Both the position numbers and the translations under genes were made by a program. A stretch of 64,000 nt of DNA, from the NCBI RefSeq assembly GCF_027409185.1, contig NC_084469.1, positions 32,168,293 through 32,232,292 of the forward strand, given 5' to 3'. The DNA comes from Cynocephalus volans. Taxonomy: Eukaryota; Chordata; Mammalia; Dermoptera; Cynocephalidae. The notes beneath the pieces are model-generated. The model was not told where the DNA came from. It ran no database searches and saw only the letters and a program-made list of their open reading frames with translations. Numbering within the stretch: the stretch's first letter is position 1; each line of letters opens with the position of its first letter. Of this stretch, positions 46,745 through 57,389 are shown piece after piece.

Positions 46745-49375
46745 ACAAAGGGAAAAAGCACGATTATCTCAATAGATGCAGAAAAAGCATTTGACAAAAT
46801 TCAACACCCTTTCATGATAAAAACCCTGAACAAACTAGGTACAGAAGGAGTTTACCTCAACATAATAAAGGCCATGTGTGAAAAACTCACAGCCAACATC
46901 ATTCTCAGTGGTGAAAACTGAAAGAGCTTCCTCTAAGATCAGTAACAAGACAAGGATGCCCACTCTCACCACTTATATTCAACATAGTTTTGGAAGTCCT
47001 AGACGGAGCATTTAGGCAAGAAAAAGAAATAAAAGGCTTCTATATAAGAAAGGAAAGAGTAAAATTTTGTCTGTTTGCAGATGACATGATCTTATATGTA
47101 GAAAAGCCTAAGTCCACACAAAAACTGTTAGAATAAATGAATTCAGCAACGTTGCAGGATACAAAATTAACATGCAAAAATCAGTTGTGTTTCTATACAC
47201 TAACGATGAACCCTCTGAAGAGGATATTAAGAAAACAATCCTATTTACAATCACATCAAAGAGAGGAGGACGTCAACAAAACCAAGTAGGTGTATCAACC
47301 CTCAAAAAACCACAATTATAGACAGAATCCACAAACTACAATACCCCAGAAAGGGCTTAAGGGCCCACGAATGAATCTTCAGCAATGCAGTGAAGCAAAA
47401 ACACGGAGAATATCCACACGGAAACGATCGCTGGTGAGATGGCATGCCTGAAACGCCAGGGGACGGCGAGGAGCAGAGAGCAGAGGCGGAGGCTACGGGC
47501 ACCAGCCGCGCCACCGGAACCCACGTGGTCCCCAGCGGCTCGCTCGTCCGCCGTGGAACCGCAGAGAGGGAGCTACGGCTGCACACTCCTCCCCACCCTG
47601 GAAGCCGCCCCCTTGAGCCGCTTAAGGAAAGGAGCCCCACCTCTCCCGACCGCAGAGCCTGGCTGCCCCTCCAGTGCCCACACTCTGGGCCAGGGCTCTG
47701 TAGCTGCACTGGGCCCGTCCACGTCTCAGATGCCGGAGCCCTAGCCACCGCGAGCTGGTTAGCACTCTGCGACCCCAGGAAGCTAGGCCCCTTCCCGACC
47801 CCAGCCGCTCAAACTGCGCATGCCTGCGCTCCCATTCATGACTCCCCGCTATTTCACAAGCACCTCCACCTAGCAAATTGTTACCAGCGCAGCAGTGGTG
47901 GTGCCTGTGCCCTGAGCACCAGTGCCATTACTACCCAGGAACCCAGAGCTCTGTGCCTGATCCATGGGAGCCATTCATTAGACACTGGTGCCATTGCCAC
48001 TGTGAATGGTCCCACAAGTTAGACCCAGTGCCAAAAGGGACCCCCTCAGCCACAACTTTCCAGATGGCAGAATTAAGTGATCGGGAGGACCTTAGCAGCC
48101 GTAGCACTGAATACCCAGTCACTCCAACAACCCTCACGCCGCTGCAGACATTCACAGCATTGGCCATTGAGAATCCCAGCACTCTTATTAGTCAACACCA
48201 ACCTCAGCTGACAGAGCTCCATAGAGATGACACAGCAGCATTCTCACTGGTGTCAGAACCACTGCACCCCATGCAGCAAGTGTCCTCGCACTGCCCTCTT
48301 TCCTGGAAGGTCTTTCACAATGATACAATAGCATCAAAGAGAATAAAATACTTAAGAGTAAACATAACCAAGGAAGGAAGTGAAAGACGTGTACACTGAA
48401 AACCACAAAACATTGATGAAAAGAATTTAAAAGATGCAAATAAATGGAAGGACATTCCATGTTTATGGATTGAATGACTTAATATTGTTAAAATGTCCAG
48501 ATTCAAAGTAGTCCCCATCATAATCCCATGGCATTTTTTATACAAATAGAAAAAGCAATCCTAAAATTTAGATGGAATCACAAAAGACCCCAGATAACCA
48601 AAGCAATCTGGAGGAAGAACAAAGCTGGAGGCATCACACTTCCTGACCTCAAAATATGTACAAAGCTACAGTAATCAAAACAGTATGGTACTGGCACAAA
48701 GTCAAGCATATATATTAAAAGAACAGAACAGAGAGCCCAGAAATAAGCCCACACGTCTGGCCAGCTGACCTCTGACAAGGGTGCCAAGAATACACAATAG
48801 GGAAAGGACAGTCTCTTCAAAAAATGGTATTGGGAAAACTGGATATCCACACTTTTTAAAAATGAAATTCAATCTAACCTCACAGCATACACAAAAATGA
48901 ACTCAAAATGTATTGAAGACTTAAATGTAAGACCTGAGACTATAAAATTCCTAGAAGAAAACAAAGGGAAAAATCTTCTTGACAATGGCCTTGGCAGTGA
49001 TTTCTTGCATATGACACTAAAAGAACAGGCAACAGAAGCAAAAATGGACAAATGAGACTACAGCAAACTAATAGGTTTCTGCACAATAAAATAATAGAGT
49101 GAAAGGCAACCTATGGAATGGGAGACCATATTTACAAACCATATATCTAATGCAGGCTTAATAGTCAAAATAAGGAACTCCATCAACTCTAGAGAAAAAA
49201 AGAAAGCCCTCTTTACAAAATGGACAAATAGACATTTCTTCAAAGAAGACATACATATGGCTAACAGGTGTATGAAAAGATGGTCATTATCATTAATCAT
49301 CAGGGAAATACAAATCAAAACCACAAGTGGATATCACCTCACCCATCATCCTATCACCTTAGGATGGCTGTTCTG
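46745..49375 (+). mobile_element. L1 ORF2, sense, split by a 1.06-kb insertion
   Basis: Left part 46,745-47,264 reads [20 protein letters not shown] and, after frameshifts, [17 protein letters not shown], so the FADD catalytic motif is retained. The right part 48,325-49,375 continues with SKRIKYLRVNITKE and the C-terminal ORF2 region. Frameshifts and stops are frequent, so it is inactive. Confidence 0.92.
47265..48324. mobile_element. GC-rich, CpG-rich insertion of unknown class within L1
   Basis: 1,060 bp flanked by an imperfect 18-bp direct repeat (47247-47264 and 48325-48342, acaatnncatcaaagaga). It has no poly(A) or poly(T) at either end and no obvious terminal inverted repeats. 47,440-47,660 is dense in CpG, in contrast to the AT-rich L1 around it. 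The right half repeats a motif of the type cactggtgccattgccact and caccagtgccattactacc. Open frames of up to 192 codons exist but resemble nothing I know. Possible explanations are a processed sequence, an unfamiliar LTR or an L1 5' UTR-like block. Confidence 0.6.
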
Positions 49376-49840
49376 TTATTCTGTCTACTTATTCTATCGT
49401 TTGTTGAAAAAAAAATATTAAAACTTGATCTTTGGTAATGGATTTGTTTATTCTTTTAATTCTATGAGATTTTCCTTCACAGATTTTAAAGCTCTGTTAT
49501 TTGATGCATTTACATTCAGGATTGTCATATTCTCTTGATCAGCAATTCCCTTATCATTATGAAATATCCCATTTTATCACTTAATATTCTTTGTTCAGAA
49601 GTGTAGATTTTCTGATTTTAATATGACCATTTCAGCTTTCTTTTAATTAGATTTGCAATGTACTCATATATCTTCTCCATTCCTTTAATTTTAACCTATT
49701 TGTATGTTTTATATTTAAAGTAGGTTTCTTGCAGATAGCAGAAATTTGAATCTTCCTTTTTTTTTTACAATCGCATTTTGAAAATTTGCCTTTTAATTGG
49801 ATATTTAAACTGTTTACATATAGTGTAATTATTAATATCA
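49376..49840 (-). mobile_element. Old L1 ORF2 fragment, antisense
   Basis: Text gatttgcaatgtactcatat, ctattt-type tttaacctatttgtatgttt and aaagtaggtttcttgcagat is antisense L1 ORF2. It ends where the GC-rich ABR-like segment begins. Confidence 0.75.
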
Positions 49841-50181
49841 CTGCCAGTATCCCAGGGAAGCCTCCTGACCTCAGAAGCAACCCCATAGCTTCCACACATG
49901 AAGACAAAGCCTCTAGAATTTTCCTATATCCTTGGATTTGCTTTCTGAGATTGAGGCACTTCCAGGAATTCTCTGGGCCCCTGTCTAGGCTCAAATACTT
50001 TGTTTTGGCCTGGGAGGGCCAAGACTGTCTATAGCCCTGCCTCCCTGGTGACATCCTACAGACTATCAACCCAGCTGCCCAGGAGGAGAGAAGTGTGGGG
50101 ACGCTGACCTGCTCTCTCTTCCCCTGGGGGGGGCTTGTCTCACCCCTCCGCCAGCTATGGCCTGGGCAGTGCTGGTGGTAC
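49841..50181. other. GC-rich flank beyond the last ABR-like exon
   Basis: Presumed former intron sequence after exon f. No exon with ABR C-terminal coding is seen. It ends at the antisense L1. Confidence 0.5.
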
Positions 50182-50329
50182 CTGTGCCATGACATCATGG
50201 GACCAGATGTCGGCAGCTGAAATGAGGTGTGCTTTGCTCCCCACTTCTGAGGGTCTCAGTAACGTGGGGCCAAATACAGTAGCCAGGTTGTGAAGTGACA
50301 TTTTGTTGACGGGCTCCTTCTCAGCAACC
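50182..50329 (-). pseudogene. ABR-like exon f, last exon present
   Basis: Encodes [20 protein letters not shown], then [20 protein letters not shown] and IWSHDVMAQ. Acceptor ccatctcag, donor gtacca. The intron to exon e is about 2.9 kb and contains the CA satellite. The terminal coding exon expected next is not found. Confidence 0.93.
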
Positions 50330-50644
50330 CTGAGATGGAGGGGAGAGGAGAAGAAAGAATTCATTCCCCACCAACCACTTGGAGCTCCAGCACCCTTGGC
50401 CTTAGCTATAGGAACTCCCGTAAGGACTCCTGGAAGGTGGTCCTGGAAGAGGAAGCCTCCCCTCCTGAAGGGAGAGACCTCCCGGTGGGATGGGACTAAG
50501 CCAAGGGACCAATGCCCCAGCTATGTCCCAGTATATTACTATAACAGGTTTCCAGCTTCTGGGACATCCCCTGAACTGATATTAAAGTGCCAGAGCCACA
50601 AGCACCCACAGATATCAACTCCAACTCCCTTGCTTTGCAGATAA

Positions 50645-50880
50645 TGATATTACTGTTCTAAGAACTTTCCCTATAATTCATACTCATCACAATCCTTTGC
50701 AGTAGGTACTGCTGTCATCATCCCCACTGCAGGGATGAAGAAACTGAAATACAGAGATTAAGTAACTTGCCCAAGGTCACACAGCTAGCAAGTGGTAGAG
50801 CTGGGATTTGAATCTGGGCAGTCCACCTTCAGAACCCATGATCTTAACCACTCTGCTATTTACCCATCATTGGACATTCG
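50645..50880 (-). repeat. MIR-type fossil in ABR-like intron
   Basis: Text cccaaggtcacacagctagc, gtggtagagctgggatttga and cagagattaagtaacttg is the MIR core on the minus strand. Confidence 0.88.
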
Positions 50881-51423
50881 ATAAGTAGCCCAGAGGAAGA
50901 GTCACAGTGGCTGGGGCAGTCGGAGAAAGGGCAGGAGGGCCTGGAACCCCAGCGGCAGTTGCTAACTATGACCTAAGGCTCTGCCTGCTGTGCTGTGGCA
51001 GGAGCAGACTTAATCCCAGATAGAGCCCAAGGGCTTTCCTTCCATGTCTTTCCAGAAGGGTCTGCCTCACGGGACCCCGACTTGCGTCCCTTTGGATCTT
51101 CCCCTGCTTCTCTTACATAACAGGCCAGATGCTCTGTAGATCCTTCCCCTGAGTGACAGCAGGAGCTGCCATCTGTGGCTGGAGTCCAGGCAGGCCCAGT
51201 ATCACCACACACATCAGAGAGGCTCTGAGCCTCCCCCGGTCCTAGGAAATGTTTCAGGGGCTGAGACCCACCCGCCCCGAGCAGTGCCTCCCAGCCCACC
51301 CCTCGACACCATCGTTCTCACCCTCTGGGCAAGAGCCACAGATGTGCTTGCTGACTGCTCTGGAAACGGGCAGACAAACATTGCAATGCCAGCAGGCAGC
51401 TGTGCAGCAGGGCCGGCCCCTCA
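50881..51423. other. ABR-like intron, nothing recognised
   Basis: GC-rich intronic DNA. Open frames here have no family resemblance. Confidence 0.4.
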
Positions 51424-51565
51424 CACCACACACACACACACACACACACACCACACACACACACACATGCAGACACCACACACACAACACACACACGCCC
51501 CTCACACCACACACACACACACCCAGATCTCACACACACACACACACACACACACCCAGATCACA

Positions 51566-51603
<38 letters not shown>

Positions 51604-51974
51604 GACACCACACACACACACACACCACACACACATGCAGACACCACACACACACGCACACACCACACGCACACACACCCACACACACCCACACCACACA
51701 CACCACACACACCACACACACGCACACACCACACACACACACACACCACACACACATGCAGACACCACACACACACACCACACCCACACACACCCACACA
51801 CACCCACCCACACACACCACACACACACACGCACACACCACACACACGCACACACACATACACACCACACACACACACACCACACACACACACACGCACA
51901 CACACACACACCACACACACCACACACACCACACACACCACACACACACACACCACACACACACACACACACCA

Positions 51975-52019
<45 letters not shown>

Positions 52020-52040
52020 ACACACACACCACACATACAC

Positions 52041-52072
<32 letters not shown>
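51424..52072. repeat. CA-rich satellite, about 650 bp
   Basis: Almost pure alternating (CA)n broken by CC steps (cacacc) with a higher-order motif, acatgcagacaccacacaca, recurring near 51,464, 51,630 and 51,752 (and with cgcagac near 51,600). It lies in the intron between exons e and f. Long His-Thr or Cys-Val open frames are artefacts of the repeat. Confidence 0.98.
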
Positions 52073-52604
52073 GCCCCAGCCGGGCCCAGATGTGGGAACA
52101 GACTGTGCCTAGTTCCCAGGGTGGAAAACCTAATGAATTTTCCCTTCCCACTCCTCCTCCGTGCATCCTCCCCACAAAGCTCACCAAACTATTTGGGAAT
52201 TGGTTAGGGCTTTGGTCCTGGCCAAACCAGAGGGAAAATGTCTCATAATGAGAAAAACAAGACACCAGTCCCAGGTGCGTCCAGGTCTCTGTGGGCTCTC
52301 CCGAGCCTGGCCTGGCTGAGCTGCAGTGGGGTGCTGGGGCCTAGGGTGGGGCTGAGCTCAGGGAGGAACTGGTCCATAGAGCAGCCCCCTTTGGGGGGAG
52401 GGAGGGAACGCCTTGGTTCGGGGGGGCAAGTGGATTTAAAGGGTGCCCAGTAACTTCTCTCCCCACTCAGGCCTGGGCTCAAAAGTGAGTGCTGAGGACA
52501 CCTTCAGGGCCAGTTTCAATTCTGAACTTTGCTGCAGGCATCAACTTTAGCAGGTCCCAGTTTGACCTGACAAGAAGGGGTAAAGGGAAGGTGAAAAGAA
52601 TCTT

Positions 52605-52715
52605 AACTTAGGATTTGGAAGATGTGGGTTCTAAAGACAGATCTGCTGCTAACCCATGCAAGTCCCTTCTGCGCTTGGGGACTCAATTTCTCTATCTGTT
52701 AAATGAAGTGTGGGC
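52605..52715 (+). repeat. MIR fragment
   Basis: Text gatttggaagatgtgggtt, ttggggactcaatttctcta and tctgttaaatgaag is a diverged MIR. Confidence 0.75.
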
Positions 52716-52721
52716 CAAGAC

Positions 52722-52920
52722 CAGTGGGTTCCAAACTTTTTTTAATTGACCCACAATCACAAACACACTTTATGTTGTAACCCAGAACACGTCTATATGT
52801 AACTGAACAAACCAATACTTAAGTGTACTGCTTGCAGTGTACCCTGATGTTGTCTATTCTATTTCATTTAAAAGATGCTAAATTGATTGAATGAACAATT
52901 GATAGGTTGGGACCTACTGA
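52722..52920. repeat. Probable hAT-type DNA transposon fossil
   Basis: The segment from ccagtgggttccaaactttt to gataggttgggacctactga looks like the two ends of a non-autonomous hAT element (MER type). The exact family is not assignable by eye. Confidence 0.45.
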
Positions 52921-53200
52921 CTGTAAAGTCCGTCTACAGTCCTCGGCTCTAGCCCTGCCATTCTAGGCATTTCATGGCCAATATCTGAGGTTGCTATTAG
53001 GACCCAAGTATTGCTCAGAACAGAAGAATGTGAGTGCAGGAAGTTGAAAAGCCAACTCTCACCCTGCTGTGGATGGCCTAACAGCAGCCAGCGCCCATGA
53101 GGAGGGGCTGAGGCTGGCACCACGGCAGGACGGCAGGACTTGTGCTCCCTACTTGGGCAGCCCTGGCTTCCCTGCCCCACCCTGGGCCCCTCCCTGTTAC

Positions 53201-53306
53201 CTTTTCAAGTGTTCCAGCAGGAAGAGCAAGGTGATGAGGTTGGGGTCGGGCAGGGAGTGGAGGAGGTGCATCAGGCAGTTTTCCTTGGCAGCAGGGTCTG
53301 ACAGGG
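53201..53306 (-). pseudogene. ABR-like exon e
   Basis: Encodes [18 protein letters not shown], then [16 protein letters not shown]. Acceptor tccccacag, donor gtaaca. Open, 106 bp, phase-compatible with exons d and f. Confidence 0.93.
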
Positions 53307-54175
53307 CTGTGGGGAGAGAGTGGCTAGGGCAGGGCTCGGCTTCTGGGGCAGGAATCCCTAGACAGAGCTCCCTGGTCACGGGGCTGTGGGGCCCTGAGGG
53401 AGAGCCCAGGCTGCCAGGTGTTCAGGGGAGCAGATCCTGCAGGCAAGGGCCTGGTGTTTGGGTGGGTTGTTGGCAGGTGGTTCCTCTGGGAGGCTATAGC
53501 ACGACTGCTAACTCAGCCGGAGGCAGGCTGGTGGGAAGCAGCCCCTACCTTCCCCTCACTGCACGGCCTTTGCTGCTGGTACCATTTCCAAGCCCCGATT
53601 TGTACGGCTAAATTGTAGCCAGTGGTGACACGTGCTGCCAGTGACATGTGACATCTGCTCGCTCTCAACCACCTCTGACACTGGTGCAAGGGAGCAAGCA
53701 GCCTTCTTTGGACTCTTACCCTCCAGGGGAGCTCAAGCCCTGGTCTGCCCCAGAAGAAGAGTAGGCAGGAGGGCTGTGCTGGGCCTGGATTTGGCCCAGG
53801 TGGGTGGAGGCAAGAGGCCTATGGGCCAGGGCCATTGGCACAGGTGTGGAGATAGCAGGGTGGTCCTTCTGGAAGGCTCAGCACAACCATGTCTAGTGAG
53901 CCCTGGTTTGAACCTGCCTCCTCCTTGGCTCTGGGATGCCAGCTTCTGACAAGCAAAGAGGTCAGTGTCCAAGTAGGAAGCACAGAGGGCTGCCCATTGG
54001 GGGCAGGAGGGAAGAGAGGCAGGTGAGAGGGTCCAGCAGGTCACACCTCACCTTCCCGGTGCACTGGGAAGATCAGGGTGAAGGAAGCCACGGGTATCTT
54101 CTCTTGCTCTTACATTGCTGGTCAGGGTGGCCTGGCTCAGCCCAACCCAGCCCTTGGGACCCCCAGGAGCCTCAC
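53307..54175. other. ABR-like intron between exons d and e
   Basis: GC-rich intronic DNA without recognisable repeat or gene. Open frames here are not protein-like. Confidence 0.5.
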
Positions 54176-54308
54176 TGATGCCTTCCATAAAGGCTGTAAA
54201 GTCGATCTGTGAGGAGGGGCTCAGGCAGTCCCTGGAAGTACAGCTTGAGGGTACCAGAGATGGCATTGATGTCCATGTCACTCAGCATCAGCAGGGTGTC
54301 CTTGTTAT
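54176..54308 (-). pseudogene. ABR-like exon d, 2-bp deletion
   Basis: Encodes [18 protein letters not shown], then [20 protein letters not shown], then shifts frame at about 54,195/54,196. The exon is 133 bp where phase with its neighbours requires 135. In the corrected phase the end reads AFMEGI. Splice sites are intact (tctacag, gtgagg). Confidence 0.92.
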
Positions 54309-54527
54309 CTGTAGGGGAGGGAGCGAGTTCAGGGGCTGTTGGCCTCTGAGTCATCCCTCTGTTCCTGGCAGGCTGGGGTCTGTCTGCTGTTGCTTCCCAG
54401 GGAACAGGAGGGCACATGACCCATTACCCAGAGATCCAGGGCCACGTTCACTCCATGTAGCATGCGCCCTCCTTCCAGCCCCTCTCTGGAAGGCACTGCA
54501 CATTTTTCATAGCTAAAATCATGTCCT

Positions 54528-54618
54528 GGGGCTGGCTGGCTTGCTCAGTTGGTTAGAGCGAGTTGCTGATAACACTAGGGTCCAGGGTTTGGATCCCTGT
54601 ACTGGCTAGCCACAAAAA
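54528..54618 (+). mobile_element. Monomeric tRNA-Ile-like SINE (CYN-like)
   Basis: Single tRNA-like unit: ctcagttggttagagcgagt, then tgctgataac (isoleucine anticodon-arm-like), B-box-like ggtttggatcc, and poly(A) of 15. It lies in the intron between ABR-like exons c and d. The long clean A-tail suggests a fairly young insertion. Clear flanking duplications were not found. Confidence 0.9.
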
Positions 54619-55010
54619 AAAAAAAAAATCTCAACAAAGGCTTAGCTTCCAGATTGCACAGAGGAGCCATGTGTCAGCACGTCCCAGACCCATGTCCTGT
54701 CTTTTGCCCCAGGCTCCCTGACTGAGCCCCTCTCAGCTCCATGTGAGATCATAATGGCCTGGCCAATTCAGGTTTCTTGTCTGCTGGGTATGCTGCTGCT
54801 GCTGCAGCCCAAACCAGTAGGATGGGGTAAGAAGCAACCAGAAAGATCAGGCCCTGCCACTGAGGAGTTTATACAGAGGAAGATTGGCCCCAAAGGGCAC
54901 CCAAGGCTCTGGAGATAGCAGAGGGAGGCAAGAGCCAGCAAGCCTAGGTTCAAAGCTCTTTGATTTCCCGGCAGCCCACTAAGCACCCAGGAGGTAGCAA
55001 GAAAGCCAGG
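54619..55010. other. ABR-like intron, nothing recognised
   Basis: GC-balanced intronic DNA with a short (CTG)n-like run near 54,790. No gene is seen. Confidence 0.4.
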
Positions 55011-55150
55011 AACACAAACTCTGGAGTCAGAAGGATCTGAATTTAAGTCCAGGCTCAAAACCTATAAGCTGGGTAATCCTGGACAAGCGACTGTCCTCTC
55101 TGAGCTTCTTTGGTCTTCTTATCTGTAGCAGTAGATAAGGGCTTAGAGGG
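55011..55150 (+). repeat. MIR fragment in ABR-like intron
   Basis: Text tggagtcagaaggatctgaa and tcctctctgagcttctttgg, then atctgtagcagtagataa, is MIR in sense orientation. Confidence 0.8.
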
Positions 55151-55373
55151 GTGGGGGACTGCATGAGAAAATGCAGAAAAGGCGCTAGCCATGGGGACTC
55201 AGAATGGTCTACCCCATGCCATGGTGGACTGCAGGCCACAGACCAAGGCTCTTCTGCCATGGGTGAGCCCAGGCCTCTCCAGGGAGAAGGCCTCCTGGAT
55301 CCACTGAACTCTCTCCTGCCCCATGAGCCCACCCAGGCACCCCTCCTGCCCAGGCTGGGCCTCCCAGACTCAC

Positions 55374-55513
55374 TGGCATCAAAGACAGCCTTCAGCGCCT
55401 GGATGTCCGTGGCCATCCCTGAGATCCGGTAGATGCCGACCTCCTCGATGCCCCTCTTCTCCATCTCTTCCACACACTGCCGGGCGATGTAGGGCACCTT
55501 GGAGCACTCCTGC
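55374..55513 (-). pseudogene. ABR-like exon c (start of RhoGAP domain)
   Basis: Encodes [18 protein letters not shown], then [17 protein letters not shown] and ALKAVFDA. It includes the catalytic arginine finger in GIYRISG. Acceptor cccccag and donor gtgagt are intact and the frame is open. Confidence 0.93.
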
Positions 55514-56220
55514 CTGGGGGCAACGGGGGTGAGGGGAGGGTGGGTGGAGGGAGGCCTCTGATGGCGGCCCCACTGTGGTCACCTCACCCCTGCATGCCTA
55601 GGCTGTGGAGAGCTCTGACCTCTGGGATCAGGTGTGAGGGCAGGGAAAGGGCTGAGAAAGAGGCCAGCCACCCCAGCGCACCCAAGGCTACCTGCTGAGG
55701 GACAGCAGGGACAAAGGCAGGAGAAAGACCTGGGAGATAAGCCTAAAGACTCGGGAAAGACTGTTCCCTCAGCTTCAAATGCCTGTGGGGGGCCCAGCAG
55801 GTAACCTGCATGACGGAGGTGGGCCAGGTCCTGGGGACATAGGGGACAAAGGGGTGGTGATAAGCTGAAGGACACATGTCCTTTCCTGAGGGGCAGCCAC
55901 TCCATGGATTCCAGCCTGTTGCTGTCGAGCCACCATGTGGGCTCCCAGCTGTGAAATCTTCCCATGTATTACAAGAAGTGGACAATCTGGGACTTTCACA
56001 TGAAACTTTCCAATGTTTAAATGCTGGCTTATTTCCAAAGCATTGTGTGAGCAGAGAACACAGCTCACTGGGCCACTTCTGGCCTGCACACTGACCGTCT
56101 GTGACTATTGAACCTGGGGTGACTGATGAGGTGCTGGGAGCAGGCAGAGAGGGCTGGGAGCAGGGACCGGTGGGGACCCAGGTACGGGTGCCAGCACTGG
56201 ACACCAGAGGCAGCACCTAC
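55514..56220. other. ABR-like intron between exons b and c
   Basis: GC-rich intronic DNA. No repeat or gene is recognised. Confidence 0.5.
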
Positions 56221-56330
56221 TTAGTCACCACGCTGATCTTCACACCAAACATGCCGGTCTGCTTTTTGAATGGGGTCCTCTTCAGGCTCATATCTCAGCT
56301 GGTGAACTTCATGGAGAATTCCACCTTGAT
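56221..56330 (-). pseudogene. ABR-like exon b, with premature stop
   Basis: Reads IKVEFSMKFTS, then TGA at 56297-56295 where arginine (CGA-type codon) is expected, then DMSLKRTP and KKQTG, VFGVKISVV-like. A CpG transition explains the change. Acceptor cccaaccag and donor gtaggt are intact. Confidence 0.92.
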
Positions 56331-56611
56331 CTGGTTGGGAGGGGTGGGGGTGAGGCAGGTGCAAGGGCCCCAGGGCATGAGTGCCTGAGGAACGCCCCCT
56401 AGAACATGGGGTCCCCCTCCCCAGGTCTACAAACAGAGGCTACCTCCACACCCAGGGCTTCCTGAACACCCCCATGATGGCATGGGAAGGGTGTGGGCAG
56501 ATGACAGGGGGACTGGGCTAGGAGAGGTAGAGGCAGCACAGGACACTGAGGAAAGCAGAGGGCAGGGTTGCCCACCCGCTGTGCAGACATTCCCTGGCTC
56601 CCCAAGCTCAC

Positions 56612-56671
56612 CCCATTCATCTCAATCACATCCGTGTGCCAGTTCTTGGTCTCTACAGTTTGTGGGTCCAA
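56612..56671 (-). pseudogene. ABR-like exon a (20 codons)
   Basis: Encodes [20 protein letters not shown]. Acceptor tttttctctgcag precedes it on the minus strand and donor gtgagc follows. Ends in phase 0. No lesion. Confidence 0.9.
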
Positions 56672-56884
56672 CTGCAGAGAAAAAGAGAGAGAGAATGCAT
56701 GTGAGGGAGAGGTGGCAGCCCAGAGACAGGCCAGAGCTGTCCCTGATGCTGGTCGGTAACTGCTCACCAGACAGCTATGTGGTCAGGAGTGCAGAACTAA
56801 AGGTGGGGACAACCTGATGCTTATCTCCAAATCCACCCTGCAGGGTGACCCTGGCTAGTGGAGGACCCCCACCCTATAAAAGGG

Positions 56885-57170
56885 TGGGCACATTCTGTTA
56901 GGCACTTTTGCCCACCACATCTCATTTACTCCTGACCACCGCCCTGCGAGATAGGTATTGCCACCCCATCTCACAGATCCAGAAACTGAGGTTTCCATTC
57001 TCGTTCTCAGGAATCAGGCTGCCTGAGTTTGAATCCCTCCTCTGCCCCTTCCAGAATGGGACCTTGTCCAATTTCAACCTCGCCGAGCCTCCGTTTTTTC
57101 AACTATACATGGCAGCCAGTAACAGACCTGCCTCACTGGCTTGGGGTGAAGATTCAGTGTAATAAGTTGG
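56885..57170. repeat. Two adjacent MIR-type fossils
   Basis: About 56,885-56,995 (gcacttttgcccaccacatc, gatccagaaactgagg) is antisense-type MIR3-like. About 57,005-57,170 (tgagtttgaatccctcctct, accttgtccaatttcaacct) is a sense MIR. Confidence 0.75.
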
Positions 57171-57389
57171 GTTAAGCAGTTGACTCCCAAATAAACAAAC
57201 ACTCTGTATGGGGGATGTCCCCAGACTTGGGTTGGGGCCCCACAGGGGTGCGGATGCCAGGGGAGGGTGGGGAGCATCCCTCACAAGGGACTATTAATGA
57301 CTCCATTTCTTTAGCTTGGTGGCCTTCAAAATAAGGCCCCACAAAATAATTCTGATTGCATCCCCTTACCTGCCAGCTACTCCCTCCCC

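Larger units (their letters stand above)
50182..56671 (-). pseudogene. ABR: ABR-like RhoGAP unprocessed pseudogene, six exons
   Basis: Six exons in genomic order on the minus strand encode, in sequence, the end of the C2-adjacent region and most of the RhoGAP domain of ABR, a BCR-related protein that stimulates GTP hydrolysis on Rac and Cdc42. Diagnostic strings are [30 protein letters not shown] (arginine finger kept), [16 protein letters not shown] and [39 protein letters not shown] favours ABR over BCR. Every intron keeps GT-AG ends and compatible phase, so it arose by DNA duplication, not retroposition. Lesions: TGA in exon b, a 2-bp deletion in exon d, and no terminal exon (VQVLLYYLQ-type) before the L1 at 49,840. 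Upstream ABR exons are also not seen. A sequencing or assembly error at both lesions is possible but less likely. Confidence 0.9.

Noticed and set aside
47444-48399. Two open frames of 192 and 173 codons that look like a gene with a CpG island
   Set aside because: They fall in an insertion with sharp borders inside L1 ORF2, show no domain, and the second runs on into L1. Kept as a finding about the insertion, not as a gene.
51249-52265. Open frames of up to 307 codons reading His-Thr or Cys-Val repeats on both strands
   Set aside because: They are produced by the CA dinucleotide satellite, which is open in most frames. No initiation context, domain or splice logic supports coding.
54528-54618. 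A genuine tRNA-Ile gene
   Set aside because: The acceptor stem does not pair, the B-box is altered (ggtttggatcc) and a poly(A) tail follows directly. It is a tRNA-derived SINE.
50182-56671. A functional ABR or BCR gene
   Set aside because: In-frame TGA in exon b, a 2-bp deletion in exon d and no terminal exon. Residues such as SKAHL and [11 protein letters not shown] exclude BCR as the closest parent.
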